Positions 36,627-45,742 of a stretch of DNA of 64,000 nt are shown here, piece after piece; positions within the stretch are counted from its first letter, which is position 1, and each line of letters opens with the position of its first letter. Where the stretch lies: NCBI RefSeq assembly GCF_030687145.1, contig NZ_CP117460.1:4712001-4776000 (forward strand), written 5' to 3'. The translations under genes were made by a program, and so were the position numbers. A model generated the notes under the pieces. That model was not told the origin of the DNA. It made no database searches and saw only the letters and a program-made list of their open reading frames with translations. Source of the DNA: Pseudomonas sp. FP1742 (GTDB taxonomy: Bacteria; Pseudomonadota; Gammaproteobacteria; Pseudomonadales; Pseudomonadaceae).

Positions 36627-37583
36627 ATGAACCCCAATCAATTGACCGAACAGCTCGGCCTGTTTCTGGATGTGCTGGAAAGCGGCAGTTTTTCCGCCGC
36701 TTCCCGCCGTCATCCCCTGACGCCGTCGGCGGTGGCGCGACGCATCGACAGCCTGGAAAACGCAGTCGGCAGCCAATTGTTCATTCGCAGCACCCACGCG
36801 GTGCGGGCGACCCCGGCCGGATTGGCGTTTGCCGAGCGCGCGCGACGGATCGTTGCGGAGCTGCAACTGGCCCGGGCGGAAGCGGTGTCCCTGAGCAATG
36901 CGCCGGAAGGCCTGATTCGGGTCGATGCACCGGCAGCGTTTGGACGACGACACCTGGCACCAGTGATTGCTGACTTTCTGACGCTTTACCCCGGCCTTGA
37001 CGTGCAATTGCACCTGATCGACAGCTTTGTCGACATGCAGGGCTCGAATCTGGGCAAGGTCGATCTGGTGTTGCGTGCCGGGCAAATGGCCGATACCCGG
37101 CTGGTTGCCACGCCACTGGCGAGCATGGTGCGCATCGCCTGCGCCAGCCCCGATTATTTGCAGCGTCGTGGCGTGCCAACCGATCCGGGGCAATTGGCCG
37201 AGCACGATGGTCTGGACTGGGAAGGCCTGGCTCCGCCGTTCGCCTGGCGCTTCGAGCGGGATGGGCAGATGCACTTGCACCGGCCCGCGCGAATCCGCAT
37301 GAGCGCCAACAATGCCGAGGCACTGGTGTGCGGCGCACTGGCCGGGCTGGGCATCGCGCACTTGCCGACCTGGCTGGCCAGCGAATATTTATTACGCGGC
37401 GAGCTGCTGCCGCTGTTCTGCGAAAACGGCCTGCCAAAACCGGAAAGCACCGGCATTTATGCGTTGCGTCTGGAACAGCAACCCAATTCGCGCAGCCGCT
37501 TGTTGCTCGAATACCTGAAGACCCGTTTCAGTCCCGTCCCGCCGTGGGATCTGGCACTGCAAACCAACCTGGCGCGCCGTTAG
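36627..37583 (+). CDS. LysR-family regulator B
   Basis: A 318-residue LysR-type regulator with HTH at residues 9-44 (LGLFLDVLESGSFSAASRR, TPSAVARRIDSLE) and effector domain (GLIRVDAPAAFGRRHLAPVI onward) of the CrgA/DmlR-like group. Located 108 bases from, and divergent to, the TauE/SafE permease gene, its most likely target. A small gap leads to ohrR, whose promoter begins right after its stop codon. Confidence 0.9.
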   Translation: MNPNQLTEQLGLFLDVLESGSFSAASRRHPLTPSAVARRIDSLENAVGSQLFIRSTHAVRATPAGLAFAERARRIVAELQLARAEAVSLSNAPEGLIRVDAPAAFGRRHLAPVIADFLTLYPGLDVQLHLIDSFVDMQGSNLGKVDLVLRAGQMADTRLVATPLASMVRIACASPDYLQRRGVPTDPGQLAEHDGLDWEGLAPPFAWRFERDGQMHLHRPARIRMSANNAEALVCGALAGLGIAHLPTWLASEYLLRGELLPLFCENGLPKPESTGIYALRLEQQPNSRSRLLLEYLKTRFSPVPPWDLALQTNLARR

Positions 37584-37588
37584 TCGAG

Positions 37589-37627
37589 AATTATCTGGCG
37601 CATTAAAGATTCGCCCGCTAGATTCAT
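37589..37627 (+). promoter_or_regulatory. ohrR promoter/operator, copy 1 of a shared 39-base element
   Basis: A 39-base segment that aligns without gaps, about 30 identities, to the one upstream of ohr (38395-38433). It spans TGGCGC as -35 and TAGATT as -10, 17 bases apart, so the shared sequence covers the promoter core. Likely bound by OhrR. Confidence 0.7.
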
Positions 37628-37652
37628 GACGATCATCGATCAAGGCTTTGAA

Positions 37653-38114
37653 ATGAACACCGAGCGCAACACCCCGGACAACTGCGACAACCTGCTGCTG
37701 GACAATCAGGTCTGCTTCGCGCTGCATTCCACCTCGCTACTGATGACCAAGGTCTATAAGCCGCTGCTGCAAGCGCTGGGTCTGACATATCCGCAGTATC
37801 TGGCGATGATGGTCTTGTGGGAAAAGGATGGATTGACGGTCGGCGAAATCAGCACCCGACTGCTGACCGATCCCGGTTCCCTCACCCCGCTGCTCAAGCG
37901 CCTGGAAGCCGAAGGCCTGCTGAGCCGCACTCGCAGCAGTGAAGACGAACGGGTGGTGATTGTCGAACTCACCGAGCAAGGCCGCGCACTGCGAGACAAG
38001 GCGCGCGACATTCCGCAATGCATCCTTGGCGCCAGCGGGCAGACGCTGGACCAGCTGAAAAAGCTGCAAGCGGAACTACAGGAACTGCGTAGCCACTTGC
38101 AAGACAGCCTCTGA
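37653..38114 (+). CDS. ohrR: Organic hydroperoxide-sensing repressor OhrR
   Basis: A 153-residue MarR-family repressor. The reactive Cys is residue 21 in NQVCFALHSTSLLMTKVYKPLL, and the wing motif TDPGSLTPLLKRLEAEGLLSRTRSSEDERVV fits OhrR. Organic peroxides oxidise this Cys and free the ohr promoter. A second regulator of the same family, OspR, lies at 21968. I take ATG 37653 because the extra nine upstream residues overlap the shared promoter element. It is followed by a REP pair, then ohr. Confidence 0.93.
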   Translation: MNTERNTPDNCDNLLLDNQVCFALHSTSLLMTKVYKPLLQALGLTYPQYLAMMVLWEKDGLTVGEISTRLLTDPGSLTPLLKRLEAEGLLSRTRSSEDERVVIVELTEQGRALRDKARDIPQCILGASGQTLDQLKKLQAELQELRSHLQDSL

Positions 38115-38394
38115 TCTCCAAACACCACACTTCCCATGTGGGAGCGGGCTTGCTCGCGAAAGCGGACTGTCAGCCAGCATTGATACTGAATGATGCACCG
38201 CTTTCGCGAACAAGTCGGATCGCCGCACTGCCACTCCCGCATTGGTTTTTTTGGGTGCTCTCAAAAATCCATTTCGATAGCCCTCTCCTCAAAAAAATTC
38301 ATCGTTGAATTGTCCCGTCTGGACAGCTCTATCTCGGCACTTTCAACCCCAACGTTTTGACTGACCGACGGACTCTCGCCAATTTTTTCAAAAA
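38115..38394. other. Region between ohrR and the ohr promoter
   Basis: About 280 bases with no gene. It contains the REP pair at 38137-38235 and an A/T-rich stretch (38270-38400) with several T and A runs, which leads into the ohr promoter element. Confidence 0.6.
38137..38235. repeat. REP pair 4 (second arm degraded)
   Basis: Left copy 38137-38163 is canonical (TGTGGGAGCGGGCTTGCTCG). Right copy (38200-38235) begins GCTTTCGCGAACAAG but then departs from the core, so this pair is decaying. Confidence 0.8.
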
Positions 38395-38433
38395 AATAAT
38401 CTTGCGCACTAAATATTAGCGAGCTACATTCAT
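38395..38433 (+). promoter_or_regulatory. ohr promoter/operator, copy 2 of a shared 39-base element
   Basis: Matches the ohrR upstream element at about 30 of 39 positions. TTGCGC (-35) and TACATT (-10) are 17 bases apart, with the near-palindrome CTAAATATTAG between them, a fitting operator position. The ATG lies 64 bases downstream. Confidence 0.7.
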
Positions 38434-38496
38434 CTCGCACTTACTTAGCGCGCAAACATTTAGCGCAAAAATCAAAACCCGAACGAGGCCTTCACC

Positions 38497-38916
38497 ATGC
38501 AAACTCTCTACACCGCAATCGCAACCTCCACCGGCGGCCGTGACGGTCGTGCGATCTCCAGCGACAACGTCCTCGACGTCAAACTCGCTACCCCGAAAGA
38601 ACTCGGTGGCGCCGGCGGCGCGGCAACCAACCCTGAACAACTGTTCGCCGCCGGCTATTCCGCCTGCTTCATCGGCGCGCTGAAGTTCGTCGCCAGCCAG
38701 ACCAAACGTAAAATCCCGGACGACGCATCAATCACCGCCCATGTCGGCATCGGCCAGATCCCCGGCGGTTTCGGTCTGGACATCGACCTGCACATCAACC
38801 TGCCAGGCCTTGAACAAGCCGATGCACAAAGCCTGGTCGACGCCGCCCACCAGGTCTGCCCGTACTCCAACGCCACCCGCGGCAACGTCGATGTGCGCCT
38901 GCATGTCACCGTTTAA
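38497..38916 (+). CDS. ohr: Organic hydroperoxide resistance protein Ohr
   Basis: A 139-residue Ohr/OsmC-family peroxidase that reduces organic hydroperoxides using lipoylated partners. The two catalytic cysteines are present in AAGYSACFIGALK and HQVCPYSNATRGN, with the supporting Arg near GGRDGRA. Length normal. ohrR lies upstream in the same direction, and a matching promoter element precedes both. A bidirectional terminator separates it from efp. Confidence 0.96.
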   Translation: MQTLYTAIATSTGGRDGRAISSDNVLDVKLATPKELGGAGGAATNPEQLFAAGYSACFIGALKFVASQTKRKIPDDASITAHVGIGQIPGGFGLDIDLHINLPGLEQADAQSLVDAAHQVCPYSNATRGNVDVRLHVTV

Positions 38917-38942
38917 TCACTGATCTTGATCTTTCGCCCACA

Positions 38943-38972
38943 AAAAAGCCCGACTCAATGGTCGGGCTTTTT
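38943..38972. terminator. Bidirectional terminator between ohr and efp
   Basis: Stem AAAAAGCCCGAC / GTCGGGCTTTTT with a six-base loop, A-rich left arm and T-rich right arm, between convergent genes. Confidence 0.93.
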
Positions 38973-38989
38973 CATTCCTCAAGCGGTGC

Positions 38990-39559
38990 TTATTTAGCAC
39001 GGCCTTTGTAGGAACCGCCTTCGCGGGTATCGATCTCGATCATGTCGCCGATTTCGATGAAGTCAGCAACCGACAGCTCGGTACCGTTCTTCAGTTTGGC
39101 AGGCTTCATCACCTTGCCGGAAGTGTCACCGCGAGCGGAACCTTCGGTGTAGTCAACCTGACGCACGATAGTGGTCGGCAGTTCTACGGAAACCAGACGC
39201 TCTTCGAAGAAGATCGCTTCGCAAACATCGGTCATGCCTTCTTCAACGAAAGGCAGAACAGCTTCGATGTCTTCAGCGTTCAGCTCGTACATGGTGTAGT
39301 CGGTGGTGTCCATGAACGTGTAGGAGTCGCCGCTGATGAAGGACAGGGTCGCTTCTTTACGGTCGAGGATTACGTCGTCCAGTTTGTCGTCGGCGCTGTA
39401 AACGGTCTCGGTCTTGTAACCGGTCAACAGGTTTTTCAGCTTGGTCTTCATGATCGCGCTGTTACGACCCGACTTGGTGAATTCAGCTTTCTGAACCAGC
39501 CAAGGATCGTTGTCGATACGGATCACCATACCGGGTTTCAGTTCTTTACCAGTTTTCAT
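38990..39559 (-). CDS. efp: Elongation factor P
   Basis: A 189-residue EF-P that relieves ribosome stalling at polyproline stretches. Domain 1 has the loop tip KSGRNSAIM with Arg at position 32, the residue that EarP rhamnosylates in Pseudomonas, instead of the lysine of E. coli. Three beta-barrel domains are complete. The earP gene lies upstream on the same strand, 48 bases away, so modifier and substrate are made together. Alternative lysine-modifying genes (epmA/B/C) are not seen here. Confidence 0.97.
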   Translation of the reverse strand: MKTGKELKPGMVIRIDNDPWLVQKAEFTKSGRNSAIMKTKLKNLLTGYKTETVYSADDKLDDVILDRKEATLSFISGDSYTFMDTTDYTMYELNAEDIEAVLPFVEEGMTDVCEAIFFEERLVSVELPTTIVRQVDYTEGSARGDTSGKVMKPAKLKNGTELSVADFIEIGDMIEIDTREGGSYKGRAK

Positions 39560-39607
39560 TGCGAATATCCGAATTTGGATGGGATTTACAAAAATCTAGG
39601 CCGCGTA

Positions 39608-40741
39608 TCATATCCAATTTAGGTAAAACTGTACCAGCGCTGCGGCAAGATCTGCCTGCAAGGCTTGTTCCAGACACCATGCCTCGGCATGCTTTTCCAG
39701 TTCCGGCCAGTGTTTGCGGGTTGATTTCCAGTGATCGGTCATTGTCTCACCTGCGTTCCATGCCCGCCATAGACCGCTGATCGCCTCGCCAGCAGGCTTG
39801 GACAGGCCTTGGGTATACAGGGTCAGGAACGCGTCGAGCTTGTCCAGGTGGATATCTTCGTCCTGCTGATAGATATGCCAGAGCAGTGGCCGGCCTGCCC
39901 ATTGCGCGCGAACAAAGGAATCTTCGCCGCGCACGGCATTGAAATCGCAGCTCCACAGCAGCAGGTCATATTGATCCTGGCGGACGAACGGCAGCACTTG
40001 CACGGTCAGGGCGTCGCGCACATGCACTGCGCCGGCTGTCAGCCCATCCACTCCCAGCCAGCGTTCGACGTCACCGAGAATCCGCCCTTCAGGCACCAGC
40101 AGATGAGTGGGCGTCGAGTCGGCAGCCATGGCGTCGAGCCAACTGGCCAGCCCGGTATTCTCGTAGGCGAACAGCGAGATCAATTGTGCATTCGGGGCGC
40201 GTTCAACCCCCAGGCCTTGCAGGAACTCTCGCTGAGCCTGGGGACTTTGCTGAAACTGTCGACGCCGCTCCAGCAAGCCGCTTTCGCGCAGCAAGCCACC
40301 GGTGCCCTTGCGGAACCCCGGAAAGAAAAAGAACTTCTGCACATTCCTGTACTTCACCGACGGCAAGCCGTGGCAACCGACGACCCAGTCTTCGGCGCTC
40401 AGATAATCGAGGTTCATCCACAGCGGCGGCTTTTCCCGTTCGGCCATGGCCTCCATGTAGGCACTCGGCAACTGGCAGGCGAAGGCAGCGATGACGACAT
40501 CAGCGGCTTCGGTGGGTTGCCATTGCGCTGACCACTGTCGTACCTCGACACCCTGCTGCCACTGTTGCGCGGCGTGGATGTCGATTTCTGGACACAACCG
40601 CTCGAAGGCCCGCAGGTCGTCGACCCACAAGCGCACCCTCACTGAATGTTCGGCCACCAGTTGGCGGGCCAGGCGCCAGGTCACACCGATGTCGCCGAAG
40701 TTGTCGACCACGGTGCAAAAAATATCCCAGCGGGTTTTCAT
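39608..40741 (-). CDS. earP: EF-P arginine rhamnosyltransferase EarP
   Basis: A 377-residue glycosyltransferase (GT104) that moves rhamnose from dTDP-L-rhamnose to Arg32 of EF-P. With ATG 40741 the N-terminus reads MKTRWDIFCTVVDNFGDIGV, placing Asp13 and Asp17 at the positions reported as catalytic in P. putida EarP; the RGEDSFVRAQWAGRP motif with its essential Glu lies in the C-terminal half. Length equals the P. putida protein. An ATG nine bases upstream is possible but shifts this numbering. It precedes efp. Confidence 0.95.
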   Translation of the reverse strand: MKTRWDIFCTVVDNFGDIGVTWRLARQLVAEHSVRVRLWVDDLRAFERLCPEIDIHAAQQWQQGVEVRQWSAQWQPTEAADVVIAAFACQLPSAYMEAMAEREKPPLWMNLDYLSAEDWVVGCHGLPSVKYRNVQKFFFFPGFRKGTGGLLRESGLLERRRQFQQSPQAQREFLQGLGVERAPNAQLISLFAYENTGLASWLDAMAADSTPTHLLVPEGRILGDVERWLGVDGLTAGAVHVRDALTVQVLPFVRQDQYDLLLWSCDFNAVRGEDSFVRAQWAGRPLLWHIYQQDEDIHLDKLDAFLTLYTQGLSKPAGEAISGLWRAWNAGETMTDHWKSTRKHWPELEKHAEAWCLEQALQADLAAALVQFYLNWI

Positions 40742-40874
40742 TTCAGGCATTCCAGGTTCCCGTTGGCAAAAGCGTCGATTGTCCGCATAAATTACCCCGC
40801 ACAGAAGAGCCGACGGCGATTAATCTTCATGCGACAATCGCCACTCGCCCGCGACCACCCGCCAGGAGGCAGTC

Positions 40875-41273
40875 ATGCCCTACCGTCCCCACCCGCGCCG
40901 TTCCATGCCGGTCCAGCTCAATGCACTGCAACTGACCGGTAGCATCGCCCTCGGTTTGTGGCTGGGATTTATCGCGATCGCACTGACCTGTTGGCTCGCC
41001 TGGCGCCTGTTGTTCAACGAGCAATTGGCCCCCTTGGCCCAAGCGGTGGAGCAACTGGCCAAACCGCCGGTGATTGAGCAACCTGCCCCGCAGAATCCGA
41101 TGTTCGAACAGTACGAGGAGCACCTGCGCAGGAACGATCAGCAGCAAATGGTGGAACAGGCCAGAAGCAGCAAGCACAATCTGGCCAATCCAAAATGCCA
41201 GTTCTGGCTGCAACAGGACCAGACCGCGCCGAGCGAAAAAAGCCGCGCCAACGTCCTGCAATTCTGCGATTGA
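40875..41273 (+). CDS. Uncharacterised single-pass membrane protein
   Basis: A 132-residue protein that I do not recognise. A basic N-terminus (MPYRPHPRRSMPVQ) is followed by one strong membrane helix (about residues 22-45, GSIALGLWLGFIAIALTCWLAW) and then a polar, Gln/Glu-rich tail with a likely coiled coil (LAPLAQAVEQLAKPPV...NPMFEQYEEHLRR) and two C-terminal Cys (NPKCQFW, LQFCD). The topology suggests an N-in anchor. AGGAGG lies upstream. The Gre-like gene starts three bases after its stop, so the two are probably translated together. Confidence 0.75.
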   Translation: MPYRPHPRRSMPVQLNALQLTGSIALGLWLGFIAIALTCWLAWRLLFNEQLAPLAQAVEQLAKPPVIEQPAPQNPMFEQYEEHLRRNDQQQMVEQARSSKHNLANPKCQFWLQQDQTAPSEKSRANVLQFCD

Positions 41274-41275
41274 TC

Positions 41276-41770
41276 ATGAAGCTCTCTATGCACAAGCCGA
41301 CCGTCCACCAACTGATTATCGACAAGCTGCGGATCGATCTCGACATCGCCGAGCGCGCCGCGCAAACCGCTTACGAAACCGCGACCCACGAAGAAAACAT
41401 AGCCGAAAACAAGTACGACACCCTGGGGCTGGAGGCGTCTTATCTGGCGGCCGGGCAGGCCAGGCGAGTGGAGGAAATCAGGCTGGCATTGACCCTTTGC
41501 CAGAACCTGACGCTGCGGCCTTATGATGACCGGCGCGGTATCGAAGTCGGCGCCCTGCTCGGTCTGGAAGACGAAAAGGGTCGCGAACAATGGCTGTTCC
41601 TGGCCCCTGACGCGGCCGGACTGAAGGTGGATCTGGTGGGGCAACTGATTACTGTCATCACCCCTCGCTCGCCGCTGGGCAAAAGCCTGCTGGGCAAGTT
41701 CGAAGGGGATGAAGTGGAGATTCTGGTGGCGGGCGCTCGGCAACAGTTTGCTGTCACCGAGGTGATCTAG
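41276..41770 (+). CDS. GreA/GreB-like C-terminal-domain protein
   Basis: A 164-residue protein whose second half matches the GreA/GreB C-terminal domain (GAKGREQWLFLAP... DLVGQLITVITPRSPLGKSLLGKFEGDEVEI). The N-terminus is a helical segment with TAYETATHEENIAENKYDTLGLEASYL, recalling the Gre coiled coil, including acidic residues near the tip (HEEN, AENKYD). True GreB lies at 54235, so this is an extra member; it may bind RNA polymerase or be a nucleoside-diphosphate-kinase-regulator (Rnk)-like protein. ATG 41276 or 41288 are both possible. It follows the small membrane protein gene. Confidence 0.75.
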   Translation: MKLSMHKPTVHQLIIDKLRIDLDIAERAAQTAYETATHEENIAENKYDTLGLEASYLAAGQARRVEEIRLALTLCQNLTLRPYDDRRGIEVGALLGLEDEKGREQWLFLAPDAAGLKVDLVGQLITVITPRSPLGKSLLGKFEGDEVEILVAGARQQFAVTEVI

Positions 41771-41783
41771 AGTCTGTTGACGC

Positions 41784-42767
<984 letters not shown>

Positions 42768-42870
42768 TCAAAGCAGGTAGACGCCACGGGCATCAGCGAC
42801 GGTATATAACTATATTAATGGTTTGAATAATAAATCTAGAACTTTTTATCAAAACGCCATTATTCGTGTT

Positions 42871-43374
42871 CTAGCGATCCCCTTTGCGTCGACGCTCCAC
42901 CAGCGGCACCAGATAGACCGGCACCCTGGCCAGTTGCAGCACTCGCGCGGCGGTTCGCCCCAAAGGTGTCTCTGCCCCTGCGCCGTGACTGTGACTCCCT
43001 ACGATCAATAAATCGACAGAGAGTTTCTGCGCCTGGTCAAGAATCACCTGCGACGGATCGCCCTGCAGCACCCGCACCGCCCGGATCCGCTCCAGGTCCT
43101 GCTCCCCCTCATCCCCCAGCTCTTCGCGAAAGCTGTCGAGCACCCGCTGCTCGATATTGGCAATCACCGTATTCAGGCCCTGACTGTGAAACTCGTTCAA
43201 GGCCTGCTCGTCGAGGTAACTCTGAAGCACCGATTCGGCGAACAACCCCATGGGTTCGACCGCATGCACCACATACAAGTCGGCATTGAAGGTTCGAGCC
43301 AGTGCCAACGCGTGCTGCATCACAAAAGGTGCATACAGACCGAGATCGGTGGCATACAGCATCGAATGAATCAT
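42871..43374 (-). CDS. Universal stress protein (UspA family)
   Basis: A 167-residue single Usp domain: MIHSMLYATDLGLYAPFVMQ at the start, the ATP-binding-type motif LLIVGSHSHGAGAETPLGRTAARVL near residues 125-148 (G-2x-G-9x-G(S/T) type), and a Val-rich C-terminal strand. It would bind ATP as a dimer and promote survival under stress. I choose ATG 43374 because AAGGAGG precedes it. In P. aeruginosa a usp gene also lies beside cysB (from memory). Confidence 0.9.
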   Translation of the reverse strand: MIHSMLYATDLGLYAPFVMQHALALARTFNADLYVVHAVEPMGLFAESVLQSYLDEQALNEFHSQGLNTVIANIEQRVLDSFREELGDEGEQDLERIRAVRVLQGDPSQVILDQAQKLSVDLLIVGSHSHGAGAETPLGRTAARVLQLARVPVYLVPLVERRRKGDR

Positions 43375-43472
43375 TGGGACCTCCTTGAATGCCAACATGG
43401 CGGAGATTGATTCAGCTTAGCAGTGCCGTGGCGAGTGCGGTGTCCGGCCGCAACGCATTGAACCGCGGGGCT

Positions 43473-44378
43473 TTAAATCGACGGCTCGTTACTGATGCCA
43501 TGGGGCACATGACCGGTGGCGACCACTTCACGGGCCAGTTCGCAATGGCCAGCCTGATCGTCAAAAAATACGTCGGCGGCAAAAGCTTCGAGAAAGGCCG
43601 ACTTGGTCAAACCGCCAAGGAACAGCGATTCGTCCAGACGAATATCCCATTCGCGCAAGGTGCGAATCACCCGCTCATGAGCCGGTGCCGATCGCGCGGT
43701 GACCAGCGCGGTGCGGATCGGACAGGCGTCATCGGGAAACTCGCGCTGCAAAAGGTTGAGCGCCGCGAGGAAACCCTTGAATGGTCCACCACGCAAAGGC
43801 TCGCGGGCCGCCTCACGCTCGCTGGCCTGAAACGCCTCAAGGCCTCCCGACTGATAGACCCGCTCCGACTCGTCGGAAAACAGCACCGCGTCACCGTCAA
43901 AAGCAATGCGCAATTCATCGCTGGCTGCACGACTGGCTCCTCCCGAAAGAATAGTCGCTGCGGCGAAACCGGCATCCAGCGCGCTGCGCACATCGTCGGC
44001 ATGGGTCGAAAGAAACAGGTCGCACCCAAAGGCCTTGAGGTACGGATAAGGACTGCGCCCGCCGACAAATGCCGCACGGGAGATCGCCAGGCCATAGTGA
44101 TGAATCGAGTTGAAAACCCGCAGGCCCGTGTCGGCGCTATTGCGCGACACCAGAATCACCTCGACCCGGGCACGGCCGAGACGGGCGTTGAGGTTCAGGA
44201 GTTTTTCCACCAACGGGAATGCATCGCCGGGCTCGAGAATTTCGTCTTCATGTTCGATCTGATATTGCCGATAAGCCTCGACGCCGCTCGACAGATAGAC
44301 CTTGTGGCTTTCGCTCAAGTCGAACAGCGCTCGCGAAGAAATCGCCAGCACCAGTTTGTCGTCTATGCCATTTGCCAT
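43473..44378 (-). CDS. 5'-nucleotidase (NT5C1-like)
   Basis: A 301-residue cytosolic 5'-nucleotidase of the PF06189 family (haloacid dehalogenase fold), which would dephosphorylate nucleoside monophosphates. Seen: KLVLAISSRALFDLSESHKV (unusual for HAD: Ser/Arg region before the catalytic Asp), the GLAISRAAFVGGRSPYPYL segment, LRIAFDGDAVLFSDESE with catalytic-type Asp residues and FLGGLTKSAFLEAFAADVFFDDQ at the C-terminus. The conserved Asp pair is DGD. It lies 24 bases before the PanE-like gene on the same strand and may be its operon partner. Confidence 0.88.
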   Translation of the reverse strand: MANGIDDKLVLAISSRALFDLSESHKVYLSSGVEAYRQYQIEHEDEILEPGDAFPLVEKLLNLNARLGRARVEVILVSRNSADTGLRVFNSIHHYGLAISRAAFVGGRSPYPYLKAFGCDLFLSTHADDVRSALDAGFAAATILSGGASRAASDELRIAFDGDAVLFSDESERVYQSGGLEAFQASEREAAREPLRGGPFKGFLAALNLLQREFPDDACPIRTALVTARSAPAHERVIRTLREWDIRLDESLFLGGLTKSAFLEAFAADVFFDDQAGHCELAREVVATGHVPHGISNEPSI

Positions 44379-44402
44379 GCCCTTCCCCCTTCGTTGACCG
44401 AC

Positions 44403-45359
44403 TCAATGATTACGCCGGTCGATAAAACTCAAGCTGCGATACAAGGCCTCGATTCGCGGCAACTCGCATCCCGCCGCCTTCGCCGCGGCCAGTGGTCGAG
44501 TGTAGATCGCGTCCAGTTCCAGCGGCCGCTGATGCAGAAAATCGTGGTACATGCTGGGCCAATAGTCCGGCATTTTCTCGGTCATCATGAACAGATAATC
44601 GGCGTAACCCGGCGGCATGTCATGACCGCAAGCCTTGGCCCCCTGAACCACTTCGGCCATCAACGCCTGAATCAGCGCGCGGCTGTCGGCATCCGCCATC
44701 AACGGTGTGGTGCTGGCCCCGAGTAGCACCGACAGACCGTTGTAGGGAATATTCCAGATCAGTTTCTGCCAGCGCGCCTGATGCAGGTTCGGCATGGCCT
44801 GGGCGTCGATGCCGGCAGCGCGGAACAACCCGGCGCCCTCCTCGACGATGCTCATGCGCGTCTGTTCATTGCCGGCGGGACCGCTGTGATAGCCGACATT
44901 CACCGAACCGAGCGCTTGATGGGTGATGACACCGGGGCCGGAGCGATGGACGCAGATCAGACAAAGCCCGCCGAGCAGGTGCAGCGAATCGGGGAGCAAC
45001 TCGCGCAGGCTGTCTTCGACGTCCAGGCCATTTTGCAGCAACAGCACTTTGGCATCAGATGCTGCGGCTTGAATGATGGCCGGTGCCAGTTGCGCGTTGC
45101 TGGTGGTCTTGGCCCCCACCAGCAGCCAGTCACAGGGCGGCATGTCGGCAGCCGACGAATAGGCCCGGACCGGGTTCAGGGTCAGCGGGCCCAACGACGC
45201 ATGGTCCAGATGCAAGCCGCGTTCGGCCACCGCTGAAAATTCACTGCGCAACAGAAAATGCACATCTAAGCCGGCACGCGCCAGCATCAGCCCGTAGAAA
45301 CCACCGATCGCGCCGGTGCCGATAATGCCGATTGTCGGCCTGGCCACTGTGCCTGTCAT
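44403..45359 (-). CDS. Ketopantoate reductase family protein (PanE-like)
   Basis: A 318-residue protein with an N-terminal Rossmann domain (TIGIIGTGAIGGFYGLMLARAG, NADPH-binding GxGAxG) and the ApbA/PanE C-terminal domain with NIPYNGLSVLLG and a catalytic-type Lys in WQKLIWNI. It would reduce 2-dehydropantoate to pantoate or a related ketoacid; since Pseudomonas often has several paralogs, the true substrate is uncertain. The stop of the thioredoxin-like gene overlaps its start by four bases, so they are translationally coupled. Confidence 0.85.
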   Translation of the reverse strand: MTGTVARPTIGIIGTGAIGGFYGLMLARAGLDVHFLLRSEFSAVAERGLHLDHASLGPLTLNPVRAYSSAADMPPCDWLLVGAKTTSNAQLAPAIIQAAASDAKVLLLQNGLDVEDSLRELLPDSLHLLGGLCLICVHRSGPGVITHQALGSVNVGYHSGPAGNEQTRMSIVEEGAGLFRAAGIDAQAMPNLHQARWQKLIWNIPYNGLSVLLGASTTPLMADADSRALIQALMAEVVQGAKACGHDMPPGYADYLFMMTEKMPDYWPSMYHDFLHQRPLELDAIYTRPLAAAKAAGCELPRIEALYRSLSFIDRRNH

Positions 45360-45742
45360 GGCAACTCCTCTGCTGGTCGATTCAGCGCCTGGTCCACAGC
45401 TTCGTTGAGTGCCGTGCGAGTCAGGCGCGACTGTAGTGCCCCAAAGAACTCACCGTCGCGCACCACAAACAGCGCCGGTAAATGGAAGACCCGATAACGC
45501 TCGACCACCCCGCCATTGTTTCCGGCATCGATCCAGCACAGCCGATCGACCGCCAGCTCGAGCCTGGGCAATTGCTCGCGGGCAAAACGGCAACTGGCGC
45601 AACCGACACTGGTAAAAATCACCAGTGAAATGCCGTCCATCGCCAGCAGCCGTTGGTCGGCGTCGAAATCAGTCAGTTCCGATTCGACCACTATACTGGG
45701 AGAAACAGTGTCAAGTGGCCGACACAGGGAGTCCGTGTTCAT
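45356..45742 (-). CDS. Thioredoxin-fold protein
   Basis: A 128-residue protein with a thioredoxin-like domain: LVIFTSVGCASCRFAREQLPRLE holds a CASC redox motif and FHLPALFVVRDGEFFG the cis-Pro region. There is no signal peptide, so it acts in the cytoplasm. Its start codon at 45742 overlaps the start codon of the divergent PilZ gene by two bases; GAGGAAG lies upstream on the reverse strand. The first 17 residues are poorly conserved-looking, but an alternative start at 45640 would remove the first beta strand. It is upstream of, and coupled to, the PanE-like gene. Confidence 0.8.
   Translation of the reverse strand: MNTDSLCRPLDTVSPSIVVESELTDFDADQRLLAMDGISLVIFTSVGCASCRFAREQLPRLELAVDRLCWIDAGNNGGVVERYRVFHLPALFVVRDGEFFGALQSRLTRTALNEAVDQALNRPAEELP
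45692..45697 (+). promoter_or_regulatory. -10 element of the PilZ gene inside the thioredoxin-like gene
   Basis: TATACT lies 44 bases before the PilZ start, within the first codons of the divergent thioredoxin-like gene. The -35 region is weak (TCAGTC at 17-base spacing). It is the best promoter candidate for the PilZ gene. Confidence 0.4.
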
